From Thermoleophilaceae bacterium (lineage in GTDB: Bacteria; Actinomycetota; Thermoleophilia; Solirubrobacterales; Thermoleophilaceae): 64,000 bases of DNA. Position numbers and translations under genes: made by a program. The notes beneath the pieces were generated by a model. That model saw only the letters and a list, made by a program, of their open reading frames with translations, made no database searches and was not told the origin of the DNA. Below, piece after piece: positions 29,389 through 39,284 of this stretch; positions within the stretch are counted from its first letter, which is position 1; each line of letters starts with the position of its first letter. The DNA lies in assembly GCA_025928265.1 (NCBI GenBank), contig JAICJV010000001.1:1-64000 (forward strand). Reading direction: 5' to 3'.

Positions 29389-30842
29389 GCCGTGGCTCCC
29401 CTCTCGAAGACGTGCGGCCGCGTGTGGTCGTCGGGCCAGAAGCGCGCGTCCCATTCCCGCGAGAGCTCGACGAAGCGCGGCGCCTCGCGCTGCATCGCGC
29501 GCAGGACCTCCGCCTCGTCGAGCGTGAGCACCTCGCCACCGCGCACCACGACCCGGCCATCCACGACCACCGTGTGCACGAGATTGCCGGTGCCGGAGTA
29601 GACGAGGTTCGCCACGATGTTGTCCTCGTGCCACGGGATCATCTCGGGGCGCATCAGGTCGAGCACGATCAGGTCCGCGCGCTTGCCCTCCTCGAGCGAT
29701 CCGATCTCGTCCTCGAGCAGCATCGCGCGCGCCGATCCGATCGTGGCGAGCTCGAGCGCCTGGTAGGGCGAGACGAGCGTCCAGTCGAGCCGCGCCTCCT
29801 TGTGCCCCGTGGCCGCCAGGTGGACCTCGCGGAACATGTCGAGGAAGCAGGCCGCGGCCGGTCCGTCGGTGCCGAGGCCGACCGTCGCGCCCGCGCCGAT
29901 CAGCTCCGGGAAGCGGCCCTTGGAGAACGCACCGTAGGCGCCCTTCATGCTCGCGCTGGGACAGTGGATGGCCGCGGCGCCAGTGTCCATCAGGAGCTGC
30001 ACCTCGTCGTCCGACAGCCACGCCATGTGGGTGCCGACGAAGCGGCGCCCGAGGATGCCGAGCGAGGCGAAGCGCTCGATCGGCCGCGAGCCGAACCGCA
30101 GCCCGTGGGCCTCGATGTCCTCGCGGTCCACGTTCGAGTGCGTGACGATGCCGACGCCGAAGCGCTCGGCGAGCTCCATCGCCCCCACGCACAGCTCGTC
30201 GGAGGACGAGGTCACCTGGATCGGGCACGGCCAGGCGCGCACCCGGCCGCCGGCCGCGCCGTCGAAGCGCGCCATGAACGCCTCGGCGTGCTCGAGGTTC
30301 TCACGCGTGACGCGGTCCGAGCGGCTCAGGAACTCCGCGAGGTCGTCCTGCACGTCGGCCATCGCGCGCGCCAGCACCGCGCGCATCCCCGACGCCTCCA
30401 CGCCCGCGACGGCGGCCTCCTCCAGCTCCTGGTAGGTGCCGCAGTCGAGGAACGCGGTGGTCCCCGTCTTGAGCATCTCGATGCTCGTGAACTGCGTGCC
30501 GAGGTAGTAGTTGTCCGGGTTGAGGCCGCGCGAGGTCACGTAGAACTTCTTCTGGATCCAGGGCGTGAACGACAGGTCGTTCACGAGCCCGCGCGCGAAG
30601 GCGCCGAACAGGTGCATGTGCGTGTTCACGAGGCCCGGCATCACGAGCTGCTCGCGCGCGTCGATCGTCTCGCGCGGGGCGAAGCGCGCACGCAGCTCGG
30701 CCGTCGGGCCGACGGCGGCGATGCGTCCCCCGTCGATCGCCACCGCGCCGTCCATCAGCAGGTCGTCCGGCCCCGTCATCGGGAGCACGACCGCGTTCTC
30801 CACGAGCAGCTCGACCGCCGTGCGTTCCGCCGTGTCAGCCAC
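29385..30842 (-). CDS. Amidohydrolase, ATZ/TRZ - MTA/SAH deaminase-like family
   Basis: LVMPGLVNTHMHLFGAFARGLVND, FVGTHMAWLSDDEV, HCPSASMKGAYG, VGLGTDGPAAACFLDMFREVHLAA. Confidence 0.88.
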   Translation of the reverse strand: MADTAERTAVELLVENAVVLPMTGPDDLLMDGAVAIDGGRIAAVGPTAELRARFAPRETIDAREQLVMPGLVNTHMHLFGAFARGLVNDLSFTPWIQKKFYVTSRGLNPDNYYLGTQFTSIEMLKTGTTAFLDCGTYQELEEAAVAGVEASGMRAVLARAMADVQDDLAEFLSRSDRVTRENLEHAEAFMARFDGAAGGRVRAWPCPIQVTSSSDELCVGAMELAERFGVGIVTHSNVDREDIEAHGLRFGSRPIERFASLGILGRRFVGTHMAWLSDDEVQLLMDTGAAAIHCPSASMKGAYGAFSKGRFPELIGAGATVGLGTDGPAAACFLDMFREVHLAATGHKEARLDWTLVSPYQALELATIGSARAMLLEDEIGSLEEGKRADLIVLDLMRPEMIPWHEDNIVANLVYSGTGNLVHTVVVDGRVVVRGGEVLTLDEAEVLRAMQREAPRFVELSREWDARFWPDDHTRPHVFERGATA

Positions 30843-32091
30843 CGCTCACCTCCGCGCCGGTGTGAAGGGTCGACTCGAGCCGGCTCTCGGCCATCAGCCG
30901 CCCGCCGTAGAACACGAGCCTGCGCGGCGGCACGAGCCGCAGCGCCTCGCGCACGGTGGGCGCGTCGATGACCACGAGGTCGGCGCGGTCGCCCGGCTCG
31001 ACGCCGTAGCCGTCGAGCCTCATCGCGCGCGCCGCGTTGTAGGTGATCATGTCGAACACCGTCTCGAGCTCGGGCAGGTAGGTGAGCTGCGCGACGTGCG
31101 CCGTGTACTGCCCCACCTCGATCTGGTCGGGCTTGCCGAACGGGTAGTACGGGTCGTTCACGTCGTCCTGGGCGGAGAGCACGTTGACGCCCGCGTCGAG
31201 CAGCTCGCGCACGCGCGTGATCCCGCGGCGGACCAGGCCGCGGTCGCCGCGCCCGTCGAGGACCAGGCTGATCTGCGTGTTCGACATGATCGAGATCCCG
31301 GCGTCGCGCACGTAGCCGATGACGCGCGCAGCATGGTTGTCGTCGTAGGCCGCGAGCGCGCCGCAGTGGCTGGCGCTGACGCGGCCCTGGTAGCCCTCCT
31401 CGATCGTGCGCACCGCGAGGTACTCGAGGCTGCGCGAGTACGGGTCGTCGGTGTCGTCCGCGAGCATGTGGACGTCCCTGCCCGTGCGCTTGGCGAGGTC
31501 GAAGCAGAAGTCGATGTGCTCCTCGACGTGGCGGTCGAGCCGCTCGTACCAGGGCAGGCCGCCGACCACGTCGCAGCCCAGGTCCATCGCCTCCTCCATG
31601 AGCTTGTCGCAGCCGGGATCGCGAATGATCGCCTCCTGCGGGAACGCGACGACCTCGAAGGTGATCATGCCCTCGAAGCGGCGCTTGAGCTCGAGCAGGC
31701 CCTGCACCGGCACGAGCCCGCCCACGGTGTCGACGTCCGCGAACCCGCGGATGGCCGTGGTGCCGTTCACGATCGCGGCCTCCACGACGGGCGCCGCGCG
31801 GTCGGCGATCTCCTCGACGGTGTAGGACCGCTTGTGGTCCCAGGTGATCTCGATCGCCTCCTGGAGCGTCTGCGACTCGTTCTGGCGCATGACGTCGCCG
31901 AGCATGCACTTGTCGAGGTGCTGGTGGGCGTTCACGAGGCCCGGCACGAGCAGCCCTCCGCCGCCGTCGTGCTCGCGGTCGGCCGAGTCGGCGATCTCGG
32001 GCTCGACTGCGGCGATGCGGTCACCGTCGACGGCGACGTCGAACGAGCCCTCGCGGCCGCGCAGGCGGACGTTACGGATGATCTGCTTCAA
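30835..32091 (-). CDS. Cytosine deaminase (CodA)-like amidohydrolase
   Basis: LLVPGLVNAHQHLDKCML, DVHMLADDTDD, VSASHCGALAAYDD, VNVLSAQDDVNDPYYPFG; TTG start overlapping the upstream stop (TTGA). Confidence 0.84.
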   Translation of the reverse strand: MKQIIRNVRLRGREGSFDVAVDGDRIAAVEPEIADSADREHDGGGGLLVPGLVNAHQHLDKCMLGDVMRQNESQTLQEAIEITWDHKRSYTVEEIADRAAPVVEAAIVNGTTAIRGFADVDTVGGLVPVQGLLELKRRFEGMITFEVVAFPQEAIIRDPGCDKLMEEAMDLGCDVVGGLPWYERLDRHVEEHIDFCFDLAKRTGRDVHMLADDTDDPYSRSLEYLAVRTIEEGYQGRVSASHCGALAAYDDNHAARVIGYVRDAGISIMSNTQISLVLDGRGDRGLVRRGITRVRELLDAGVNVLSAQDDVNDPYYPFGKPDQIEVGQYTAHVAQLTYLPELETVFDMITYNAARAMRLDGYGVEPGDRADLVVIDAPTVREALRLVPPRRLVFYGGRLMAESRLESTLHTGAEVSGG

Positions 32092-34376
32092 GAGCTGCTC
32101 ACTCCTTGTGGTCGGTCGATGACTTCGAGGATCGCGTCGGGGCGCAGCGGCAGGCGCGACAGCACGGCGTCGTCGCCGAGCGCGTCCGCGACGGCGTTCG
32201 CGATCGCCGCGCCGGAGCCGACGATCCCGCCCTCCCCGGCGGCCTTTGCTCCGAGCGGATTGCCGGTCGAGTGATCCCAGTGCGGCAGGTTGAGCTGGAT
32301 GGTCTGGACGCGCGGCACCTCGGTCGCGGTCGGCATCAGGTAGTCCATGAACGACGTGGCGAGCGGCTGGCCCTGGGGGTCGTAGGCGAGCTCCTCGAAG
32401 AGCGTCCCGCCCACGCCCTGTGCCGCGCCGCCCACGAGCTGGCCGTCCACCAGCTGCGGGTTCACCGCCTGGCCGATGTCCTGGCACACGACCATGCGGA
32501 GGACCGCCACCGCGCCGGTCTCCGCGTCGACCTCGACCTCGGCCAGGCATGCGCCCATGTCGAACGTCGGCAGCGGCTTCTCGAAGCGGTGCTCGCCGGT
32601 GCACCCCAGCTCCCGGATCGGGATGCCGCGCCCGGGGTTGCCGCGCGGCTGCACGACCGCACCGGGGGCGACCTCGAGGTCGTCCTCGGCGATCTCGAGC
32701 CGCTCGGCCGCGGCGGTCAGCGCCTTGCGCTTGAGGTCCTCGACCGCGCCCACCACCGCGCCGCCGCCGACGATCGTGGTGCGGCTGGCGTACGCGCCGA
32801 ACCCCTGCGGCACGAGATCGGTGTCGCGGTGGCTTATCTCGACCTCGTCGAGCCGCACGCCGAGCGCGTCGGCCACAACCTGCGCCAGCGCCGTGCGCAC
32901 GCCCTGGCCGAGCGAGGCGATGCCCACGTGCGCGACCCAGCCCGCCGCCTCGCGGGGCTCGACCCACGCGTACTCGTACTTGCCGAACGCGGTCTCCTCG
33001 ACGTACGCGGCGGTTCCCACACCCGCGAGGCGGCCGTGCTCGCGGCGGGTGCGCGCATCATCGCGGAGGCGCGCGTAGGCGGCGCCATCGACGAGCGCGT
33101 CCACGACCTGCGGGAAGTCGCCGTTGTCGTAGACGACCGCCGGCGAGACGCCGGTCAGCTCCATCCGGTAGGGCATCGCGTCGACCTGCACCAGGTTGCG
33201 GCGGCGGAGCTCCGCCGGGTCGCTCCCGAGCGCCTGTGCCAGGCGGTCCACCATCCGCTCGCGGAAGAACGCCGCCTCGTACTGGCACGGCGCGCGGTAG
33301 GTCCCGGACGGGGTCTTGTTCGTCAGGACGCTGCGCGCCTCGATCTGGAAGCCCTCCCACACGTACGGCCCGGCAAGGTGGTGGACCAGCACCCACGGGA
33401 GGAGGAGCGTGCCGTGGGTGCGGGCGTAGGAACCCTGGTCCACCAGACACGACGCGCGGAAGCCCAGCAGGCGACCGTCCGCCGTCGCGCCGATCTCGAA
33501 GTCGCACCACGTCTCGCGCGAGTGGTTGATCGCCACGAAGTGCTCGCGCCTGTCCTCGACCCACTTGACGGGCCGTCCCAGCTGCATGGCCAGCCACGGG
33601 ATCAGGAAGTCCTCCGGGTAGAACTCGCCGCGCGCGCCGAAGCCGCCGCCCACGTCCGGCTCGACGAAGCGGATCCGCTCCTCGGGAATCCCGAGGAAGC
33701 CGGCGAGCAGCGTCCGGTTGAAGTGCTTGACCTTCGTCGGCCCCCACACCGTGAGGCGGCCGCCGGCGGCGTCGTAGTCGGCCAGCAGGCCGCGCGTCTC
33801 GATCGGGATCGCCGCATGGCGCTGCACGCGCAGGCGGTCGCGCACGACCGTGTCGGCCTCGCCAAGCAGCTCGCCGGCGTCGCGCCCCCACGTCGAATGG
33901 AGCACGTTGACCACGTTGCCGGTGAGCGCGCCGTCGTGCAGCGCGGGGGCGCCGGGCTCGGCGGCCGCGGGCCCGTCCATCAGCGGCGGCAGCTCCTCGA
34001 GCTCCACCTCCACCTCGGCGGCGGCGTCCTCGGCCGCGTACGGGTCGTCCGCGAGCACCACGGCGATCGGCTCGCCCACATAGCGGACGCGGTCGCGCGC
34101 GAGCGGCGGCTGGGTGACGGGCACCGCCTCGTCGGTGGGCATCATCCGCACGGGGATGCGCAGATCCGGGATGTCGGCGGCGGTGATGACCGCGGCCACG
34201 CCCGGGCGGCGCGCCGCGCCGGCGCGCACGGCCACGATCCGGCCGTGGGCCACCTCGCTGCGCACGATGCGCGCCACGAGCTGGCGGCCGCGGCCGAGGT
34301 CGTCCACGAACCGGCCGGTGCCGGTCAGGAACGGGCCGTCCTCGACCCGCGGCACCGACTCGCCGACGTAGGTCAC
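32088..34376 (-). CDS. Molybdenum hydroxylase large subunit #2
   Basis: VTYVGESVPRVEDGPFLTGTGRFVDD, DVGGGFGARGEFYPED, loop TYRAPCQYEAAFFRERM, LGAKAAGEGGIVGSGAAIANAV; GTG start. Confidence 0.93.
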   Translation of the reverse strand: MTYVGESVPRVEDGPFLTGTGRFVDDLGRGRQLVARIVRSEVAHGRIVAVRAGAARRPGVAAVITAADIPDLRIPVRMMPTDEAVPVTQPPLARDRVRYVGEPIAVVLADDPYAAEDAAAEVEVELEELPPLMDGPAAAEPGAPALHDGALTGNVVNVLHSTWGRDAGELLGEADTVVRDRLRVQRHAAIPIETRGLLADYDAAGGRLTVWGPTKVKHFNRTLLAGFLGIPEERIRFVEPDVGGGFGARGEFYPEDFLIPWLAMQLGRPVKWVEDRREHFVAINHSRETWCDFEIGATADGRLLGFRASCLVDQGSYARTHGTLLLPWVLVHHLAGPYVWEGFQIEARSVLTNKTPSGTYRAPCQYEAAFFRERMVDRLAQALGSDPAELRRRNLVQVDAMPYRMELTGVSPAVVYDNGDFPQVVDALVDGAAYARLRDDARTRREHGRLAGVGTAAYVEETAFGKYEYAWVEPREAAGWVAHVGIASLGQGVRTALAQVVADALGVRLDEVEISHRDTDLVPQGFGAYASRTTIVGGGAVVGAVEDLKRKALTAAAERLEIAEDDLEVAPGAVVQPRGNPGRGIPIRELGCTGEHRFEKPLPTFDMGACLAEVEVDAETGAVAVLRMVVCQDIGQAVNPQLVDGQLVGGAAQGVGGTLFEELAYDPQGQPLATSFMDYLMPTATEVPRVQTIQLNLPHWDHSTGNPLGAKAAGEGGIVGSGAAIANAVADALGDDAVLSRLPLRPDAILEVIDRPQGVSSS

Positions 34377-36667
34377 GCCTCTCCCGCCGCCAGTGCCTGG
34401 ATCGTCTCCGGCATGATCGGCAGCGCCGCGATCTCGCGCCCGGGGGCGCCGAGCGCGTCGGCCACCGCGTTCGCGACAGTCCCGGCCGTGGCGATGATGC
34501 CGCCCTCGCCGCCACCCTTGACCCCGGCCAGCGGGTCCTCGCGGCTGGTGGTGCCGAGCTCGACGAGCTGGACCTCCATTGGCGGCATCTCGGCAGCGGT
34601 CGGCATCGCGTAGTCCATGAAGCTGGTGGACAGCGGCTGGCCGTCCGGGCCGTACGAGAACTCCTCGAAGAGCGCGCCCGCGAGGCCCTGGACCGCCGCG
34701 CCCTGCACCTGGCCCTCCAGCGTCTGCGGGTTGACCGCCTTGCCGACCTCGTAGGCGATCGCGTAGCGCTCGAGCGCGACTCCGCCGGACTCGCGATCGA
34801 CGGCGACGACGCCCACGTTGGCGCCCGCGAGGATGTGCGAGCCGCCCTCGGGCTCGTAGCGGTAGTGGCCCTCCACGCCGAGCTCGCCGAGCGGCACCTC
34901 GAGCTTCCGGCGGCCCTCGCGCACGCGCGCCACGCCGCCCTCGATCTTCACGAGCTCGGGCGGCGCCTCGAAGTGGTCGGCGGCCGCCGTGCGCGCGGCC
35001 TCGTGCAGCTCGCGGATCGCGCCCGTGATCGCATACCCGCCCCACACGGTGGCCCGGCTCGAGAATGCGCCCTGGCCCTCCGGCACGGTGGCGGTGTCCT
35101 GGTAGCGCACCGCCACGCGCTCGATCGGCACCTCGAGCAGATCGGCCGCCACCTGGGAGAGCACGGTCTCCACGCCCTGCCCCACCGACGCGACGCCGAC
35201 ATGGGCGGTGAACGTGCCGTCGGCCTCGGCCACGATGCGCGCCTGCTCGAAGACCCCCGGGTTGCCCATCTCGATGAAGGCGGACACACCCAGGCCGGCA
35301 CATTCGCCGCGTCCCCGGCGGGCGTCCACCTCGGCGCGGAGCTTCTTGTAGCCCACGCGCCGGAGCAGCCCCTCGAAGACGCGCGGGAAGTCGCCCTCGT
35401 CGTAGAGCACCGGCTTGCCCGTGTCGACGTCGGGCAGGCCGCTGTCGTACGGCATGTCCTTCGGCGTCACCAGGTTGCGGCGGCGCATCTCCGCGGGGTC
35501 GAGGCCGATCTCCCGCGCGACGAGGTCGACCATCCGCTCGCGCACGAACGTCGGCTCGTACTGCCCCGGGCCGCGGTAGGTGCCGGACGGCGTCTTGTTG
35601 CTGAGCACGGTCCCCGCCTCCGCGTAGTACGCCTTCCAGCGGTAGGGGCCGGGGATGTGGTTGAGCATCAGCATCGGCAACAGGACGCTGCCGTGCGTGC
35701 GCGCGTACGCGCCCTGGTTCCACCACGCGCGCGCCCGGAACCCCAGCAGCTCGCCGTCGTCGGCGGCGCCGTACTCGACCTCCCACTCCTGCTCGCGCGA
35801 GTGGTTGAGGGCGAGCAGGTTCTCGCGGCGGTCCTCGACCCACTTCACGGGGCGGCGCAGCTCGATCGCGAGCCACGGGATCACGTAGTCCTCCGGGTAG
35901 AACTCGCCGCGGGCGCCGAAGCCCCCGCCCACGTCGCCCTCGATGCAGCGGATCCGCTCCTCCGGCATCTCGAGCATGCCCGCGAGGATCTTGCGGTTGA
36001 AGTGCTTGACCTTCGCCGCCCCCCACACCGTGAGGCCGGCCTCGTCGTCCCACTCCGCGAGCAGGCAGCGCATCTCCATCGGCACCGCGCCGTGCCGCGC
36101 GACGCGGAAGCGCTGCTTGACGCGCACCGGCGCGGCCTGGAGCAGCCCGTCGAGGTCGTCGCCGTGGCTCACCTCGACGCGGTCGATGACGTTGGTCCCG
36201 ACCTCGGGAATCAGCAGCGACGCATCCGGCTCGGCGGCGTCGAGCGCGTCGAGGACGGGGGGAAGCGGCTCGATGTCGAGCAGGACGTCGTCGGCGGCGT
36301 CCTCGGCCAGGTACGCGCTCGTGGCCACCACCACGGCCACGGGGTCGCCCACGTAGCGCACGCGATCGCGGGCGAGCGGCGCCTGGAGCGCCCGCTCGGC
36401 GTTAGGAGTCGGGAACAGGCGGATCGGCACGTCCACCTCCGGCAGGTCGGCGGCGGTGATCACCCGGACCACGCCCGGGCGCGCCTCGGCAGCGGAGGTA
36501 TCCACCCCGCGCACGATTCCGTGGCTCACGTGGCTGCGAACGACGTGGGCGTGGAGCTGGCCCGCCCGGTCGAGGTCGTCGGCGTACCTGCCGGTCCCGG
36601 TCAGCAGCCTTCGGTCCTCGACTCGCGGGACCGACCGGCCCACGTAAGCCTGCGTCCGCGTCGCCAC
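34373..36667 (-). CDS. Molybdenum hydroxylase large subunit #3
   Basis: YVGRSVPRVEDRRLLTGTGRYADD, DVGGGFGARGEFYPED, loop TYRGPGQYEPTFVRERM, AGVKGGGEGGIIATAGTVANAV. Confidence 0.93.
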   Translation of the reverse strand: MATRTQAYVGRSVPRVEDRRLLTGTGRYADDLDRAGQLHAHVVRSHVSHGIVRGVDTSAAEARPGVVRVITAADLPEVDVPIRLFPTPNAERALQAPLARDRVRYVGDPVAVVVATSAYLAEDAADDVLLDIEPLPPVLDALDAAEPDASLLIPEVGTNVIDRVEVSHGDDLDGLLQAAPVRVKQRFRVARHGAVPMEMRCLLAEWDDEAGLTVWGAAKVKHFNRKILAGMLEMPEERIRCIEGDVGGGFGARGEFYPEDYVIPWLAIELRRPVKWVEDRRENLLALNHSREQEWEVEYGAADDGELLGFRARAWWNQGAYARTHGSVLLPMLMLNHIPGPYRWKAYYAEAGTVLSNKTPSGTYRGPGQYEPTFVRERMVDLVAREIGLDPAEMRRRNLVTPKDMPYDSGLPDVDTGKPVLYDEGDFPRVFEGLLRRVGYKKLRAEVDARRGRGECAGLGVSAFIEMGNPGVFEQARIVAEADGTFTAHVGVASVGQGVETVLSQVAADLLEVPIERVAVRYQDTATVPEGQGAFSSRATVWGGYAITGAIRELHEAARTAAADHFEAPPELVKIEGGVARVREGRRKLEVPLGELGVEGHYRYEPEGGSHILAGANVGVVAVDRESGGVALERYAIAYEVGKAVNPQTLEGQVQGAAVQGLAGALFEEFSYGPDGQPLSTSFMDYAMPTAAEMPPMEVQLVELGTTSREDPLAGVKGGGEGGIIATAGTVANAVADALGAPGREIAALPIMPETIQALAAGEA

Positions 36668-36716
36668 CGGCTACCACCTCTCCTTCGCGTCCCTCAAAGG
36701 CGCCGACTTGGTGATT

Positions 36717-36731
36717 GGTCAATCGTAATAC
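36717..36731 (+). promoter_or_regulatory. Island operator motif, site c (GGTCAATCGTAATAC)
   Basis: About 50 nt upstream of the large subunit #3 start; part of palindrome CAAtCGTA-A-TACGtTTG. Confidence 0.65.
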
Positions 36732-36744
36732 GTTTGCGGAGTGC

Positions 36745-36780
36745 GGGCGCCCGAGCGCTCGGGCCTGCCCGGGCGCACGC
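36745..36780 (-). terminator. Strong hairpin region downstream of large subunit #4 (perfect 16-bp palindrome GCCCGAGCGCTCGGGC at 36749-36764)
   Basis: Palindrome in the gap after the #4 stop and before site c; no U-tract. Confidence 0.45.
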
Positions 36781-36839
36781 CCCCCGGGCGCAGTATCGAA
36801 GGCGCGCCCCGAGTGATCATCGGGAGAACGCGCCAGTCG

Positions 36840-39164
36840 CTAGCGGGTTTTCCCGTCCTCCAGCGCCCGCCGCACGACCTCCGGCGTCACCGGCAGCTCG
36901 TTCAGCTCGACGCCCAGAGCGTCCGCCACCGCGTTGGCGATCGCCGCCGGCGGACCCAGCGTGCCCCCTTCGCCCACGCCCTTGGCGCCGTTCACCGAGT
37001 CGGGCGACGGGATCTCGAGGTGCTCGAGTTCGACCGCGGGAAGGTCCGTGGCCGTCGGGACGAGGTAGTCCATCAGCGACGCCGTCACGAGCTGGCCCTG
37101 CGGGTCGTAGACGAGCGACTCGAACAGGGCGCCGCCGATGCCCTGCGCGATCGCACCGTGTGCCTGACCGTCGACGATCGCGGGATTGATGATCGTCCCG
37201 CAGTCCTCCGCCACCACGTAGCGCAGCACCCGCACGTCGCCCGTGTCGGGCGTGACCTCGACCTTGCAGACGTGCGTGGCGTAGGGATAGACCGTCCGAG
37301 GCGGGTCGAACGACGCGTTCACGTCGAAGCGCGCGGTGTCGCCGGCGGCCAGCTCGGCGATCGCGACGCCGCGGCTGGGCGAGCCGCGGACGCTCACCCG
37401 CCCGGGGACGATCTCGAGATCGCCAGCCGCCGCCTCGAGCCGGTCGGCCGCGGCCTGCAGCAACCTGGCCCGGAGCTCGTCCGCCGCCGCCGCGACTGCG
37501 CCGCCGCCGCTCACCGCGCTGCGGCTGGCGAACGTCCCCGTGCCGTCGCCGGGCCCCGCACTCGTGTCGGAGCGCGCCACGGTCACCTCCTCGACGTCCA
37601 CACCCAGGGCCGCCGCCGCGAGCTGCGCGAAGGTGGTGGCCACGCCCTGGCCGATCGCGGGCAGCGTCGTCCAGACGGTGACCCGCCCCTCGTCGTCGAG
37701 CCGCATCCAGGCGCTGTCGTGCCCCGCGATGCCCACCATGCCGCGGCCGTGGAACACCTGCGAGCCCATGCCGGTGTACTCGACGTAGCACGCGATGCCG
37801 AGCCCGAGCACGCGCCCGTCGGCGCGCGCCGCGCGCTGCTCCTCGCGAAAGCCGTCGTAGCCGATCGCGGCCAGGGCGCGCTCGAGCGCCTGTCCGTAGT
37901 CGCCGCTGTCGTAGCGCTGGTGGGAGACCGTCGTGTAGGGAAGCTCGTCGGGCGTGAGGAGGTTGCGCCGCCGGACCTCGCCGCGGTCGATCGTGAGCTC
38001 GGCTGCGATCAGGTCCATGAGCCGCTCGTGCACGAACGCCGACACGGGCAGGCCGACACCGCGGTAGGCACCCTCGGGCCCCTTGGTCGTGCAGACCGCG
38101 CGCGTGCGCGCGCGGTAGTTCTCCAGGCGGTACGGGCCGGGGATCATCGCGGGGGTGCCGAGTGCCTCGAGGATGTGGCCGTGCGGGTAGACGCCGTACG
38201 CCCCCATGTCGCACACCACGTCGGCGTCGATCGCCAGGAGACGCCCCTCGGCATCGGCGGCCGCGCGCACGCTCACCACCTGGTTGCGCGCGTGGCTCGA
38301 GGCCAGCAGGTTCTCGCTGCGGTCCTCGAGCCACTTGACGGGACGGCCGAGCTCGAGCGCGAGCCACGCCGTGAGGATCTCCTCCGGGTAGGCGTGCGCC
38401 TTCTGGCCGAACCCGCCGCCCACGTCCATCGTGGCCACGCTCACGCGCTCGCGCGGGAGGCCCAGCAGCTCGGCGACGACGCCCGCCAGCCGGTGCGGGA
38501 TCTGCGTGGAGGCCCAGACGCGCACGCCGCCGTCGCCGTCGGGCGCGGCGACCGCGCCGCGGTTCTCCATCGGCGTGGCCGAGTAGCGCGGCGAGCGGAA
38601 CGTGCGCTCCACGACGGCCGCGGCGCGGTCGAACGCAGCGTCAACGTCACCCGCCGCCAGGGTCGAGTCGAACAGCACGTTCGTGCTGTGGTCGTGCAGC
38701 GGCTCGGCGTCGACCGCCTCGAGCACGTCCACGACCGCCGGCAGCGCTTCGAGGTCGGCGTCCACGAGGTCGGCGCCGTCCTCGGCGGCGTAGGGGCTCT
38801 CACCGACGACCACCGCCAGCGGCTCGCCGACGAAGCGGACGGCCGCGCCCGCGAGCAGGGGCCGCGGCGGCGACCAGGCCTCCGGGTTCTCGATCGGCGG
38901 ATGGAGCGGGCCCAGCGGGATGTCGGCGGCGCCGAACGCCGCCACCACTCCCGGCGTCGCGCGTGCCGCGCTCAGGTCGACCCCGCGCACGCTCGCGTGC
39001 GCCAGCGCGCTGCGGAAGAATCGCGCGTGCACCATCCGGTCGAGCTCGATGTCGTCCACGAACTCGGCGCGACCGGTCAGGAGCGGCCGGTCCTCGACGC
39101 GCAGCATGCGCCGGCCGATTGGGCCCGCGTCGGACGTCGCGTTTCCCGAGCTGCGCATGCTCAT
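36840..39164 (-). CDS. Molybdenum hydroxylase large subunit #4 (likely start ATG 39158, leaderless)
   Basis: IGRRMLRVEDRPLLTGRAEFVDD, DVGGGFGQKAHAYPEE, loop AYRGVGLPVSAFVHERLMD, NGAKGVGEGGTLGPPAAIANAV. Confidence 0.92.
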   Translation of the reverse strand: MSMRSSGNATSDAGPIGRRMLRVEDRPLLTGRAEFVDDIELDRMVHARFFRSALAHASVRGVDLSAARATPGVVAAFGAADIPLGPLHPPIENPEAWSPPRPLLAGAAVRFVGEPLAVVVGESPYAAEDGADLVDADLEALPAVVDVLEAVDAEPLHDHSTNVLFDSTLAAGDVDAAFDRAAAVVERTFRSPRYSATPMENRGAVAAPDGDGGVRVWASTQIPHRLAGVVAELLGLPRERVSVATMDVGGGFGQKAHAYPEEILTAWLALELGRPVKWLEDRSENLLASSHARNQVVSVRAAADAEGRLLAIDADVVCDMGAYGVYPHGHILEALGTPAMIPGPYRLENYRARTRAVCTTKGPEGAYRGVGLPVSAFVHERLMDLIAAELTIDRGEVRRRNLLTPDELPYTTVSHQRYDSGDYGQALERALAAIGYDGFREEQRAARADGRVLGLGIACYVEYTGMGSQVFHGRGMVGIAGHDSAWMRLDDEGRVTVWTTLPAIGQGVATTFAQLAAAALGVDVEEVTVARSDTSAGPGDGTGTFASRSAVSGGGAVAAAADELRARLLQAAADRLEAAAGDLEIVPGRVSVRGSPSRGVAIAELAAGDTARFDVNASFDPPRTVYPYATHVCKVEVTPDTGDVRVLRYVVAEDCGTIINPAIVDGQAHGAIAQGIGGALFESLVYDPQGQLVTASLMDYLVPTATDLPAVELEHLEIPSPDSVNGAKGVGEGGTLGPPAAIANAVADALGVELNELPVTPEVVRRALEDGKTR

Positions 39165-39166
39165 AG

Positions 39167-39181
39167 GTATAATGTCGGACC
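39167..39181 (-). promoter_or_regulatory. Island operator motif, site b (plus strand GTATAATGTCGGACC)
   Basis: Between divergent large subunits #4 and #5; near-identical to site a. Confidence 0.65.
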
Positions 39182-39284
39182 TTACTCCGCCCGTCGAGGC
39201 TCAGCGCAGATTCCCACACCGCGCCGAAAAGATCACGAGACGCCCCCACCTGCGGACACGCTTCCCCGGCAGATCGGGCGCCGC

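Noticed and set aside
36741-39230. N-terminal ~830 aa of the 1601-aa plus ORF fused to large subunit #5
   Set aside because: This part is antisense to large subunit #4; only the C-terminal XDH-like part is credible.
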